Assembly: GCF_041521385.1 (NCBI RefSeq)
Contig: NZ_CP168006.1
Coordinates: forward strand, 3,535,590 to 3,599,589
DNA: 64,000 nt
Source: Alcaligenes faecalis
GTDB lineage: Bacteria > Pseudomonadota > Gammaproteobacteria > Burkholderiales > Burkholderiaceae_B
Direction: 5' to 3'
Shown here: piece after piece, positions 36,576 through 45,601 of the stretch
Position numbering within the stretch: the stretch's first letter is position 1
Layout of the letters: every line of letters begins with the position of its first letter
Program-made: the position numbers and the translations under genes
Notes under the pieces: generated by a model
The model's input: only the letters and a program-made list of their open reading frames with translations
Database searches by the model: none
What the model was told of the DNA's origin: nothing

Positions 36576-36788
36576 GCATACCTGAAAGCAGGCACGGGTT
36601 TATGGCGTCCCCCGCGACGAAAAGTAACTTTTTCAAGGCGGTGACTTCGCATGCCTGGGGTGTGCGAGGTAGTACGGGTACTGAAGCTATGTGATTGGTA
36701 TTGCTGACCACCGAAAAGTTCCTGGCTGCTTCTGTGGCGGCGACGTTGTGATTCTTCAAACCTGGGTGCTAGCCTTGGTGCGCACCAT
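36576..36788. other. Intergenic stretch with no recognised feature
   Basis: About 210 bases between the SEC-C gene and the terminator of the M48 protease gene. Short open frames exist on the minus strand but none shows a start signal or homology. Confidence 0.4.
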
Positions 36789-36816
36789 AAAAAACCCGCC
36801 CGCAAAGCGGACGGGT
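36789..36816 (-). terminator. Rho-independent terminator of the M48 protease gene
   Basis: On the minus strand ACCCGTCCGC, a TTT loop and GCGGGCGGGT are followed by TTTTT, a stem of about 10 bases with one mismatch. Confidence 0.85.
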
Positions 36817-36848
36817 GACAGGCATGCTCCTGGCGGCGTTGAACTGGC

Positions 36849-37607
36849 TTACTTAGCCGCGTCGATACGCTGCTGCATACGCTGGGCGCGTTCCTTGGAA
36901 CCGGGGTGCGAGCTCATTACGCTGCTCTCGCCACCGTCCAGGGTGGCCAGTTTTTCAAAGGCAGAGACCAGGCCTTGTGTCTTGAGCTTGCGTTCGGTCA
37001 GCAGGTCAAAGGCGTAGTCGTCAGCAGCGGACTCTTGCGATTGCGAGAACTGAGCGTTCAGGAATGCTTCAGACAGCTCACCCAATTGGCTGGAGTTCAG
37101 TTGAGTCACCACGCTGTTGCCGGTAGCGGCAGCGGCGTCACGAGCGGCGGATAGACCGTAGGCAGTTTGCATCGCTTTCTTGCTGTGGCCCAGTTCAACG
37201 TGACCCATTTCGTGACCGATCACGCCACGCAATTCGTCGTCGTTCATTTTGTCCATCAGACCAGCATAAACACGGATACAACCGTTAGCCATCGCCCAGG
37301 CGTTGACTTCCTGAGTCTGGTACACCTTGAAGTTTGGTGTTTGGCCATTCAACTGTTTCGTCAATGGTTTCACGATACGTTGCAGGCGTTTGTTGTACTT
37401 GCTGTTGGCGCTGGCCACTTTGTTTTCAGCGTCCATTTGCTTGCAGGATTGATCAGACAGAGCGACCACTTCCTGATCCGACAAACTGAGCGCCTGAACC
37501 GCCTTGCTGCCAGCACCCACCAAGCCACCCACATCCATCGTCTGACAACCTGCAGTCAGGCCAGCGATGGCCAGCACGGCAGCCAATCCACCCATACGAA
37601 AAGTCAT
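36849..37607 (-). CDS. M48-family metalloprotease, lipoprotein
   Basis: Periplasmic zinc protease of 252 residues. The signal peptide ends in the lipobox LTAG-Cys21. The HExxH zinc site is in VIGHEMGHVELGHS and the third-ligand glutamate region in QSQESAADDYAFDLL. Members such as LoiP/YggG cleave outer-membrane or envelope targets under stress. The final MSSHPGSKERAQRM segment is typical. Confidence 0.93.
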   Translation of the reverse strand: MTFRMGGLAAVLAIAGLTAGCQTMDVGGLVGAGSKAVQALSLSDQEVVALSDQSCKQMDAENKVASANSKYNKRLQRIVKPLTKQLNGQTPNFKVYQTQEVNAWAMANGCIRVYAGLMDKMNDDELRGVIGHEMGHVELGHSKKAMQTAYGLSAARDAAAATGNSVVTQLNSSQLGELSEAFLNAQFSQSQESAADDYAFDLLTERKLKTQGLVSAFEKLATLDGGESSVMSSHPGSKERAQRMQQRIDAAK

Positions 37608-37842
37608 GAACTTCCCCTTCTGCTTATATAAAGAGAAGCGATTTTAATGATTCGACAGCTAAGGGTCCGGATATAAAACAATATTTAACAATTGTTGCTG
37701 CTGTCCCTGTGTCTAGATAAAAGACCTAGGCGGGTGTTATATCGACACTGGTCAGCGAAACGGCTAGGGCGGGCTAAGCGCCAGACAACAAAAAAGCCAC
37801 CGCATCGGGTGGCTCTAATGTCCTGATTTAACAGGGATATTT

Positions 37843-37921
<79 letters not shown>

Positions 37922-38085
37922 GACAAGTCCGCAATTATTACATAAAGTCCATATTTATGCCTAGCGCCATGGGAAGAGTGAATGAGTGCTGAGCCTCTGA
38001 GCGGCGATCAATATGTGCTCGCGCTTGGTTGCATCTTGTTGTTCATCTTTGGAGCACAATGTACGCGTTTGAACTCCAGGCAATA

Positions 38086-38244
38086 ATGATGAAAACACTT
38101 CTTTTAGCCCTGACCCTGACGTCTATTTTTTCTGCCTGTGCGGTCCATACCCCTAGAGGTTCAGTCATTGTGGATCCGGATGGGGACGGTGGATATGGTC
38201 AGCGGCACTGTCCTCCGGGCCAGGCAAAAAAGGGCCATTGCTAA
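38086..38244 (+). CDS. Small lipoprotein with C-terminal PPGQAKKGHC motif
   Basis: Peptide of 52 residues: signal sequence MMKTLLLALTLTSIFSAC with a lipobox ending at Cys18, a short acidic linker (VDPDGDGGYG) and the C-terminal CPPGQAKKGHC. The same ending occurs in small secreted proteins of many proteobacteria. ATG at 38086 or 38089; AGG precedes. Too short and simple to assign a function. Confidence 0.7.
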   Translation: MMKTLLLALTLTSIFSACAVHTPRGSVIVDPDGDGGYGQRHCPPGQAKKGHC

Positions 38245-38402
38245 GCAAGCTGTTCGGTCGGCATTTTTTTGGTGTTGGTGGCGTTTGCTAGCTGTGCCAG
38301 GGACGAGCTTGAGGTCCCGATAGTCTTGCCATAAAAAGAGCGTTGAAAAATACGTTTTGTTGGCGCTTTGCTGTAACGGTAGTTTTTATCTTGGATGATG
38401 TC

Positions 38403-38669
38403 ATGCGAATCTTCATGTTTGTTCCCGCTTTCTTGTTAGCCGCTTGTCAAACAACGACGCCCACTGAAGCAGTCGGCAGTGAGGCCTGGTTAGAGCAGGT
38501 GGATCGCCAGTTGGCGGTTTCAGATGGCCAAGGGCATGGCCCTGACTTCGGCTCACAGGAGTGGTGCAATGTGGTTCATTTCCGTTTGTACGGTCAAGCC
38601 GCTGTACAGCCTGTACCTTGCGATCAGGCCTGGATGGAGAAGGTTGATCAGGAAATGAAAAAACGTTAA
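38403..38669 (+). CDS. Small lipoprotein of unknown function
   Basis: Protein of 88 residues with a short signal peptide and lipobox LLAAC (Cys15) after MRIFMFVPAF. The mature part is polar, with two similar short segments, WLEQVDRQL and WMEKVDQEM, about 55 residues apart, and two further cysteines. The ATG at 38403 is chosen because the lipobox then sits at normal distance. No family recognised. Confidence 0.6.
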   Translation: MRIFMFVPAFLLAACQTTTPTEAVGSEAWLEQVDRQLAVSDGQGHGPDFGSQEWCNVVHFRLYGQAAVQPVPCDQAWMEKVDQEMKKR

Positions 38670-38703
38670 GTGGCGCCTGCCGATCTGTCGCGCGGCCAGT
38701 CGT

Positions 38704-39348
38704 TTACGAACGCCGGTAGTATTTCCGGTGTTCCACCATGGTGCCGATAATTTCAATGGCATGCTGGTCGCTGCGAATGGAAGGGTAGTCCTCGTTCAGC
38801 GGCACCAGCTCAAAAATCTCTTGACCACCTTCATCAATGCACAAGAGGCGGTATTTTTTGAAGGTGGCTTCTTCTTCGCTGTTCTTGGCGACTACATAAT
38901 CACCCGGACGAGGCGTGAGCTCGCAATCGACAATAATCCGGTCGCCTTCCTTGAAATCCGGCAACATGGAATCGCCCTTGATCTGCAAGGCAAAGGAACG
39001 CTCGGACAGACACAGGTCCGTCAGCAGATATTCCACTTCTTCAAACGTGAAGTTCTGACCAGGATCCCGAAACACGCCGGCCTGCACATTGGAATCAAAA
39101 CTGTGCTTGGCCCCAAAGCCATAGCCTTGCTGATCCAGGCTATGGGCCTCCAGACCCACTTCTTTTTCTATCGCTCGCGCCACTCGTTCGCCAATGCTGC
39201 GCCCGCCGTTATAGGTGGATGACAGGTACTGGGCCAACTGTGCCCGTGTGCGCCCAACAGAGCGCGCAAAGTCAGCCGCGTTGCCGCTTGTCAGACAGGC
39301 CGTGCCGCAGAGCCAAACCCTTGTCCGATCGACTTTTCGCCTGGATAT
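38704..39348 (-). CDS. S24-family phage-type repressor, 5' end unresolved
   Basis: About 214 codons from the last position with plausible homology. An N-terminal DNA-binding segment (GNAADFARSVGRTRAQLAQYL), a self-cleavage Ala-Gly in NVQAGVF, the catalytic serine in KGDSMLPDFKEGD and the catalytic lysine in ATFKKYRL are all present, as in LexA/C1/C2-type repressors. No ATG, GTG or TTG occurs in frame near the expected start (only ATA at 39348 and CTG further in), so either an unusual start is used or the 5' end has been damaged. It diverges from a truncated phage replication-like frame at 39414, which marks this as a prophage remnant. Confidence 0.75.
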   Translation of the reverse strand: MSRRKVDRTRVWLCGTACLTSGNAADFARSVGRTRAQLAQYLSSTYNGGRSIGERVARAIEKEVGLEAHSLDQQGYGFGAKHSFDSNVQAGVFRDPGQNFTFEEVEYLLTDLCLSERSFALQIKGDSMLPDFKEGDRIIVDCELTPRPGDYVVAKNSEEEATFKKYRLLCIDEGGQEIFELVPLNEDYPSIRSDQHAIEIIGTMVEHRKYYRRS

Positions 39349-39413
39349 GTCATCTTGTCGCCAAAGCCGGCAGAAACTGGGAGCCCAGCTCGTGTGGGCT
39401 CTGGAGCGTGCCG

Positions 39414-39665
39414 ATGAGCAATATGCCGCGGTTTCGTGCCCACACTGAGATGGTGGACGACGAGAAGTTGCGTCTGCTGGCTTTTGAGGACAGATGGCAC
39501 TATGTGGCCTTGCTCTGCCTGAAGGGGCAGGGCGTGATCGCCAGCGAGCTGCGCAACGTGGTCGGCCTGTGCGCAGAACGATATACAGAAATGGCAAGCA
39601 TTGCTGACCGATACCGGGGCGCTTTAAGCGGTTTGCAGGACTATGTGGTTGAGCTGAGGAAGTAG
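39414..39665 (+). CDS. Truncated phage replication-like protein (N-terminal fragment)
   Basis: Frame of 83 codons starting at an ATG with GGAG 8 bases upstream. The sequence FRAHTEMVDDEKLRLL and FEDRWHYVALLCLKGQG resembles the start of phage or mobile-element replication/primosomal proteins that normally run to 250 residues or more. Located back to back with a phage repressor, as in lambdoid early regions. Probably the stump left by prophage deletion. Confidence 0.6.
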   Translation: MSNMPRFRAHTEMVDDEKLRLLAFEDRWHYVALLCLKGQGVIASELRNVVGLCAERYTEMASIADRYRGALSGLQDYVVELRK

Positions 39666-39950
39666 GGGCTACCGCTCAGGGTTGTTTGCAGAGCACCACG
39701 ACGGTCACGTTCAAACAGGATGTGCCGACAGTAGCGTAGCAGGCCACTTTTGTTCTGTGTCCAGAGTGGCAGGCTAAGATTCTTACCATTTTGATTCTGA
39801 TGCTGCCGATCAACCGTTTACCGTGCGGTGCAGCGACGTATGCGCCCCTGGGCTGGAGGAGGGTAGCGTGGTGCTGTTTGATGTGTTGTTCGACAAAAGT
39901 GGCGCGTTACGTCAAGTGCCGTATAAAGGTCTTTGAAAAAAGTGTACGCA
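39666..39950. other. Intergenic stretch, nothing recognised
   Basis: About 285 bases between the phage remnant and the LysR gene. A short open frame (39791-39994) lacks a start signal and homology and overlaps the LysR gene; no repeat or RNA was seen. Confidence 0.4.
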
Positions 39951-40838
39951 TCACGCCGAAGGCTGTGATAGATGCTCCTTCAGGTATTCGATGAAGTGCT
40001 GGGTTTTCGCAGGTAGCAGTCGTGTCTCAGTGAGAGCATGCACCGCGATAGGGGGAGCCTGCCAATCGGTCAGTATTCGTCGTAGGTGTTGCGCCGCAGG
40101 CGCTGCCTGCACCGCCTCCTGGGCGAGCATGGCGATGCCTAGTCCTTCGGCCGCCAGGCACTGCATCATGCCGACGTTGTTGAGGTGGAAGCGACCTGTC
40201 ACGGCAACTTCTTGGCTAGCGCCCTCGCTGAGCAAGGTCCAGCGGGACTGGTTAGGAAAGAGTAGGCATACATGTTGTGACAGGTCATTTGGCTCTTGAG
40301 GTTCTCCGTGGGTATCGAGGTACTGCGGTGACGCGTACAGATAGCGCGGTACCTCCGCGATCTTGCGGCTGACAAGGCGCGAATCCGGCAGTTCACCCAT
40401 GCGTATTGCTACATCGAAGGGCTCGGCTGTGAGATCGACCCGGCGCGGCGAGAGATCAAACTCGAACTCGATCTGGGGGTAACGCCGGCAGAACGCTGGC
40501 AGGCACCGGGCCAGGAACACGGTGGCGAAGTCGACAGGCAGTGAGACCCGTAGCATGCCTTGCGGGCACGATACCAAGTCGTCAAGCTGTTCGTGCGCCA
40601 GCCGCGCCTCTTCGACGATGCGTCGGCTTCGCTCGAAATAAATTTGACCGGCCTCGGTCAGTTCTATGCGGCGTGTCGTGCGATGCAACAGGCGCAGGCC
40701 GATCACCTTCTCAAGTGCCAGAATCCTGCGCGACAGGGTTGAGCTTGGCATGCCCAGCGCCTCGGCAGCGCGGCGAAAACTCCGGGCACGAGCCACTTCG
40801 ACGAATAGGCTCATATCTCTCAAGGGGTCGGTTTTCAT
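39951..40838 (-). CDS. LysR-family transcriptional regulator
   Basis: Regulator of 295 residues. N-terminal LysR winged helix (about 7-65) with SFRRAAEALGMPSSTLSRRI, then a substrate-binding domain of the CrgA/AaeR-type subgroup (LPVDFATVFLARCLPAF, VDLTAEPFDVAIRMGEL). Divergent from the YcaC-like hydrolase gene at 40960, with 121 bases between them, so it probably controls that gene. Confidence 0.9.
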   Translation of the reverse strand: MKTDPLRDMSLFVEVARARSFRRAAEALGMPSSTLSRRILALEKVIGLRLLHRTTRRIELTEAGQIYFERSRRIVEEARLAHEQLDDLVSCPQGMLRVSLPVDFATVFLARCLPAFCRRYPQIEFEFDLSPRRVDLTAEPFDVAIRMGELPDSRLVSRKIAEVPRYLYASPQYLDTHGEPQEPNDLSQHVCLLFPNQSRWTLLSEGASQEVAVTGRFHLNNVGMMQCLAAEGLGIAMLAQEAVQAAPAAQHLRRILTDWQAPPIAVHALTETRLLPAKTQHFIEYLKEHLSQPSA

Positions 40839-40959
40839 TGTTCCAAAAATGGCATTCTTAATTCATATTTTCTCTATTTACACCAAATATGATCCAGTGG
40901 ATAGTACGGGCATAGCACGGGTGGCCTTTTTGTCTCTCATGTGACTTTGGAGAATAACA

Positions 40960-41541
40960 ATGACTGATACTGCATCCTGGCGAGACGCCGCTGTCCTGCT
41001 TATCGACCATCAGGTGGGGACGATGAGTTGGGTGAAGTCGATTCCTTTCGCGGAAATGAAACGCAACGCGCTGATGTTGGCCAAAACTGCGAGCATCCTG
41101 AAGCTGCCCGTGGTCTTGACCTCAAGCATGGAAGACCACGCGCAGGGGCCGTTGCTCAATGAGCTTGAAACGATCCTGCCGGAGACGTTCAGATCACGCA
41201 TCCAACGTGCTGGCATTGTCAACGCCATGCACGACGAACAGTTCGCGGAAGCGGTCAGGGCGACGGGATGCAAGACGTTCATCGTGGCCGGCGTCACGAA
41301 TGACGTGTGTACGGTTTTCCCTGTTCTGAGCTTGCTCGAACAGGGCCATGAAGTGCTGGTTGCGGCCGACGCAGGGGGCTCGCCAGGCAAGATCGCGGAC
41401 GATCTCGCGCTTGAGCGGATGGCGCGAGCGGGTGCTACTGTGTTGGGCACTAACCAGTTGCTAGCAGGGTTAGCCAGGGACTGGTCAACGCCGGAAGGCA
41501 GCCAGCTTGTCGTCGTGCTCAGTGAGTCCTTGCAGGCATGA
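40960..41541 (+). CDS. Isochorismatase-family hydrolase, YcaC-like
   Basis: Protein of 193 residues with the expected nucleophile Cys117 in AGVTNDVCTVFP and Asp16 in LLIDHQVG. The overall layout is that of YcaC-type hydrolases of unknown physiological substrate. Unlike the protein at 9110 it keeps the Asp and Cys. Under the divergent LysR gene and followed 44 bases later by a broken glutathione S-transferase gene, a pairing often seen in transferred LysR cassettes. Confidence 0.87.
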   Translation: MTDTASWRDAAVLLIDHQVGTMSWVKSIPFAEMKRNALMLAKTASILKLPVVLTSSMEDHAQGPLLNELETILPETFRSRIQRAGIVNAMHDEQFAEAVRATGCKTFIVAGVTNDVCTVFPVLSLLEQGHEVLVAADAGGSPGKIADDLALERMARAGATVLGTNQLLAGLARDWSTPEGSQLVVVLSESLQA

Positions 41542-41585
41542 GTGCCGGCAAGCAGGGCGGCGCAAGGAGGTTGCAGAATCGCCAA

Positions 41586-42034
41586 ATGAAACTTTACTAC
41601 GCCCCAGGTACTTGCGCCGTTGCGTGCTGGATCGCGTTGGAATGGTGTGGCGCTGAGTTCAAGGTGATGCCCAGGGTCGTTTTGAGTTCGCCGAGATCAT
41701 GGCTTTCCTGACTGGGGATTTCCATCCAGCGTTCTGGCCTTTATTTACGCCTCATCGCTACACGATCAACCAAACGCCTCAGGCGCTTGACGATGTCCGC
41801 GCCGCCGCGCACGCGCGCATCGATCGTGTGATGCAGCATCTTGACCGGCTGATCGGTCAGGGTCACCACGTTTACCGTGAGCGCCGTACTGTCGCCGACG
41901 CTTATGCCTTCGTTATGACGCGGTGGACGGGCTTACTGCCCAAAACCTGGAAGGACTATCCGAACGTGTCGCGTTTCTATGCTCGCATGGAGCAGGAACC
42001 AACGGTACAGGACGTGTTGCGTCGCTCGGCATGA
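41586..42034 (+). pseudogene. Glutathione S-transferase, internal deletion and frameshift
   Basis: The first 29 codons (from ATG 41586) read a GST N-terminus, MKLYYAPGTCAVACWIALEW, then the frame runs to a stop near 41711. From about 41684 the next frame resumes GST C-terminal sequence (AFLTGDFHPAFWPLFTP, RRTVADAYAFVMTRWT, YPNVSRFYARMEQEP) to 42034. Roughly 60 residues of the thioredoxin-like domain, including most of the glutathione site, are missing. The gene is dead. Confidence 0.82.
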
Positions 42035-42201
42035 ACGACACGAGTGCAGTTGGCCTGTGACATATCTTCGTCCTGCGCACGAGAGACTGCGGGCTCTGTG
42101 TCGCGTCACAGCGCCGAGCCCGTCATGAAACCCGTTGGCGTGTGAGGCAGATACTCTATGACCGACGCTAGAGAGGTGCCTGGCTAGAGTTCTCGTCAAA
42201 C

Positions 42202-42230
42202 AAAAAAAAGCCTCGCATATTGCAAGGCTT
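42202..42230 (-). terminator. Terminator-like hairpin with T tail on the minus strand
   Basis: AAGCCT/AGGCTT outer stem with an inner GCA/TGC step and one mismatch, flanked by eight A on the plus strand (T on the minus strand). No minus-strand gene ends immediately upstream of it, so it may be a leftover from a removed gene. Confidence 0.6.
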
Positions 42231-42428
42231 GAAGCCGGATAAATAGGGAGGTGGAAAAGCTTATCCGGTATTTCCATACTACGGATGAGTAGATTTGTTG
42301 GCTAGGTTCAATGCATAGCAGTGCGTAACTATTTGTGGCTCCCTGGTGGCGGTTTCTTATCCGGTTGTGGCAGTTTGAAATAGGGAGATTTTTGTCTAAG
42401 CCTAATAAAAATCCACCCTGAAATAAAT

Positions 42429-42464
42429 TACCCCCAAGATGGCCGTGAGCCAGCCTTGGGGGTA
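42429..42464 (-). terminator. Inverted repeat downstream of the META lipoprotein gene
   Basis: TACCCCCAAG and CTTGGGGGTA form a perfect 10-base stem with a 16-base loop, 50 bases after the stop of the minus-strand gene. The minus-strand tail (ATTTATTT) is only modestly T-rich. Confidence 0.6.
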
Positions 42465-42515
42465 TTTGATTCGGCCATTCGCGAAGACAGCACTCAGATA
42501 GGGTAGCTGCCTGAC

Positions 42516-43334
42516 TTATTTGCCGACTTGTTCCGATTCCACCACCATGTCCAGCACGTCGGCCTGGGAAGAGGCGTCAGCAGGGACGTTTTTCAGTTTG
42601 TAGCGGTTGATACGCAGCACGTTACGAACGCCTGGGGTGTGGGTGTAGCCTTCGATGTCACCGTAGTAGTACATCCATTCGCCCAGGTGGGTTTTGACAC
42701 CCGAGTCGTTGTACTGGATTTCACGGACTTTCAGGCACTGGTAGTTGGGCATGAGAGGGTGCGAGCAGGCTTCGCGCTGCGCCGCAACTTCCAGAAACAC
42801 CCGGGTGGGTTCGCTGCCATAACGGGTCGTAGCGGTCGGCTCTCCTTTCAGGCGCCATTGGGTGCCGTCCTTGAAGCTCAGGGTCAGGACCGGAGCGGGG
42901 TTGTCCGGTGCAGAGTCGGCCTTGGCCATGCTCCATGTCGTTGCTGTAGGCAGCAGTTTGCCCACGGCCTGTTCGTTGCGCATCAGTTCGGGGTCCGCGC
43001 ACATTTTCATGGTGCTGACCGGCGAGGTGAAGGTGATTTTGGTGCCCTTGACGGTGTAGCCACTACCCAGGACGTTACACAGATTGTCGACCGACATCAT
43101 TTTGTCGGTGAAATTCAGGGTGACTTGCTCGCCGCCCGCGCCTGGAATGGCGGGGGCTGGCTGGCCGTCTTTGCTTGTTGTGGCAAACAGGCGCCAGTGA
43201 TAAGCCTGCAAAGAGGTTTCTTTATCCATATGGCTTTCGGAATCAGCGGGGCTGGATGAGTGGTTTGGGGCCGCGCAGGCGGCCAGACCCATTAGTGCGA
43301 TTGAAGCAATTGTTAATTTGAAGGTGCTTTTCAT
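42516..43334 (-). CDS. Lipoprotein with META and DUF4377 domains
   Basis: Envelope protein of 272 residues: signal peptide with lipobox GLAAC (Cys20), a META-like beta domain (about 45-170; YHWRLFATTSKDGQP) and a C-terminal DUF4377 domain (about 178-262; RVFLEVAAQREACSHPL and KVREIQYND). META-domain proteins (HslJ-like) are stress-related outer-membrane lipoproteins; this fused layout is common in betaproteobacteria. Function not established. Confidence 0.85.
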   Translation of the reverse strand: MKSTFKLTIASIALMGLAACAAPNHSSSPADSESHMDKETSLQAYHWRLFATTSKDGQPAPAIPGAGGEQVTLNFTDKMMSVDNLCNVLGSGYTVKGTKITFTSPVSTMKMCADPELMRNEQAVGKLLPTATTWSMAKADSAPDNPAPVLTLSFKDGTQWRLKGEPTATTRYGSEPTRVFLEVAAQREACSHPLMPNYQCLKVREIQYNDSGVKTHLGEWMYYYGDIEGYTHTPGVRNVLRINRYKLKNVPADASSQADVLDMVVESEQVGK

Positions 43335-43437
43335 GGGTGGTTTCCTTGTTGAGTCCTTGGTTTGCCTTGTGTGGCGACTTTGAGGAAAACAAACACGTTC
43401 TGCTGAAGGAACTGAATGAAGCAGTTGCCAGCCAGAT

Positions 43438-44145
43438 TTAGTTTGTTGTTAAAGCCTGTACCTGATTATCCAGGCTTTTACGCAAAGAGTCTGGCAAGGA
43501 TAGTAAACGTGCCAGTTCATCAAGGTAGGCACGTTCCATATAACTTTGCTCGTCAATGGCAAGCACGCTGGTCAAGTAAATTTCAGCAGCCATCTCGGGG
43601 GTTTGAGCCAGTTGGGCGACCGTCTGCGGGTCTACCGGCTTGAGCAGTTCCTGGGACAACCAGTGGCGTGCCTGTTCGGGGGCGGCCATTTTATTGATTT
43701 CGGCGTCGATCAGTTCGCGCTCGGCATCGCCGATGTGACCATCTGCCTTGGCTGCCGAGACCAGAGCGGCCAGGATGACCATGGCATGTGTATCGGCCTG
43801 GCTGCTGGCAGCCAAAGGCAGTGGGGCGGGAGGGACGGCTTGCACCGCAGTGGGGGCGGCTTGTTGGCCTGCATTTTGTTCTTGCCAGTTCTGGTACACC
43901 TTGACGGCCAGGGCTCCCAGGGCAGCGGCTCCCCCATAGGCGGCCATGGAGCCTCCCATTTTGCGGAATTTCTTGTTGCCTAGCAGTACGCCCAGAACGC
44001 CGCCTACCACGGCCCCACCACCAAAACCACCCGCTTGTTCACTGATTTTTTTACCCAGGCCGGAGGTCGTTGATTGGCCTTGGCCTTGTTTCAGGGCGCT
44101 TTGGCCGCTTTGCAGAATTTGTTGCAACATTTGCTGAAGTGACAT
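43438..44145 (-). CDS. YebE/DUF533 protein with TerB-like domain
   Basis: Protein of 235 residues. A low-complexity N-terminus rich in Gln/Gly leads to a glycine-rich helix (GGFGGGAVVGGVLGVLLG, about 35-52), a linker, and a TerB-like all-helical domain (about 115-230; ILAALVSAAKADGHIGDAERELI with the acidic metal-binding pattern). Members of this family are inner-membrane stress proteins in the Cpx regulon of enterobacteria; role here unknown. Confidence 0.87.
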   Translation of the reverse strand: MSLQQMLQQILQSGQSALKQGQGQSTTSGLGKKISEQAGGFGGGAVVGGVLGVLLGNKKFRKMGGSMAAYGGAAALGALAVKVYQNWQEQNAGQQAAPTAVQAVPPAPLPLAASSQADTHAMVILAALVSAAKADGHIGDAERELIDAEINKMAAPEQARHWLSQELLKPVDPQTVAQLAQTPEMAAEIYLTSVLAIDEQSYMERAYLDELARLLSLPDSLRKSLDNQVQALTTN

Positions 44146-44361
44146 GGATTCGCTCTATAAGGTAAGGGGGTAAACAGTAGCTTCGTTATAAACTACTTTA
44201 TTGGGCGTGCCCGCGTACAATTGTAAGCAGACCTGCCGGGGAAAGTCGCCTGAGAAGGCGGATATGGCATGGGGAATTGGGTATCTTATGTCCAGATCAA
44301 TCCATATAGGCGCGGTTGCGCTGATATCAAGGGGGGAAGGGCTTAACTGGCTCTGCATATT

Positions 44362-45513
44362 ATGAAATTGACTCGAACTGCTTTTGCTTTATCCGTTGTT
44401 TTGGCCACTTTGGCCGCACCGGCCCAATCACAAGTCAAAATCGGCGTGATCGCCTCGGCAACTGGGCCAACGGCGGTGGTTGGCTTGCCGCAGCGCAATA
44501 CAGTGCCCCTCTTGCCGACCAAGGTCGGAGATCTGAGCGTTGAGTACATCTCCATGGATGATGCCAGTGATCCGAACCAGACCGTCACGCTGTTCAAGAA
44601 AATGATTTCCGAGGACAAGATCGATGCCTTGATCGGACCTACCGGCTCGCCTAATGCGATGGGCTTGATTCAGTTTGCGGCTGATTCGGGTACACCGGTG
44701 CTGGCGCCGGTGGGGGCAGCATCGGTTGTATTACCCATGACCGAGCAAAAAAAATGGGTGTTCAAGACTACTCAGAACGACGACATTATTGCTCAGGCCC
44801 TGGTCAAGCATATGGTTGACAATGGCGTGAAGACGGCCGGTTTTATAGGGTTCAACGATGCCTATGGTGAGAGCTGGTTGAATGTGTTCAAAAACCTGGC
44901 TGACGCAAACAATATCAAGATTGTGGCTACCGAACGTTATGTACGTTCGGACACATCGGTAACGGGGCAGGCCTTGAAAGTTTACGCCGCTAAACCGGAT
45001 GTGGTTCTGGTCGCGGGTACGGGCGCGGCTGCGGTGTTGCCGCAAGTCACGTTGGTCAAGCAAGGCTACAAAGGGCAGATTTATCAAACGCACGGTGCCG
45101 CTTTGCCCGCGTTCTTGAGTCTGGGTGGCGAGCAAGTAGAGGGGACGATTCTGGCTGCCAGCCTGATGCTGGTACTGCCCGAAATTGCAGACAGTAATCC
45201 CGCCAAGCCTATCGCTCAGGATTACATCCAACGTTACACCGAGCGTTATGGCCAGGCCCCCGCTACCTTTGGTGCTAACGTGTATGACGCTGGTCTGTTA
45301 CTGGAAAAGGCTATTCCTGAGGCGGCCGATAAAGCCAAGCCGGGTACACCTGAGTTTCGTTCTGCCTTGCGTGATGCGCTGGAGCAAACCCGCGACTTGG
45401 TGGCAACCCAAGGTGTCTATACCATGTCGCCTGAGGACCATAGCGGCTTTGACGAGCGTGGTCGTGAGTTGATTACCGTGCGTAACGGCCAATGGCACTT
45501 GCTCAAACCTTAA
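44362..45513 (+). CDS. Branched-chain amino-acid-type ABC solute-binding protein
   Basis: Protein of 383 residues with signal peptide ending near AQSQ/V (residue 24) and a LivJ-like fold (IGVIASATGPTAVVGLPQRN; DDASDPNQTVTLFKKM). No transport partners adjacent. Followed directly by a strong terminator, so it is a single-gene unit. Substrate not deducible; it likely feeds a shared LivHMGF-type transporter. Confidence 0.9.
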   Translation: MKLTRTAFALSVVLATLAAPAQSQVKIGVIASATGPTAVVGLPQRNTVPLLPTKVGDLSVEYISMDDASDPNQTVTLFKKMISEDKIDALIGPTGSPNAMGLIQFAADSGTPVLAPVGAASVVLPMTEQKKWVFKTTQNDDIIAQALVKHMVDNGVKTAGFIGFNDAYGESWLNVFKNLADANNIKIVATERYVRSDTSVTGQALKVYAAKPDVVLVAGTGAAAVLPQVTLVKQGYKGQIYQTHGAALPAFLSLGGEQVEGTILAASLMLVLPEIADSNPAKPIAQDYIQRYTERYGQAPATFGANVYDAGLLLEKAIPEAADKAKPGTPEFRSALRDALEQTRDLVATQGVYTMSPEDHSGFDERGRELITVRNGQWHLLKP

Positions 45514-45534
45514 GCGGGCTTTAAGGCAGACATG

Positions 45535-45562
45535 AAAAACGCGGCGTCAAGCCGCGTTTTTT
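45535..45562 (+). terminator. Rho-independent terminator after the binding-protein gene
   Basis: ACGCGGC, a GTCAA loop and GCCGCGT, flanked by five A and six T; it can also act on the convergent gene ending at 45602. Confidence 0.9.
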
Positions 45563-45601
45563 GTGTTCCCCAAAGCTGTGAAGAAAAGCTCAGGCTGCGG
45601 G

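Larger units (their letters stand above)
42035..42515. other. Intergenic region between the GST pseudogene and the META-domain lipoprotein gene
   Basis: About 480 bases without a credible gene. It contains the two hairpins listed separately. The segment 42290-42420 is relatively AT-rich. Confidence 0.45.

Noticed and set aside
39791..39994. 67-codon frame next to the LysR gene
   Set aside because: No ribosome-binding site or homology, and its end overlaps the LysR coding region.
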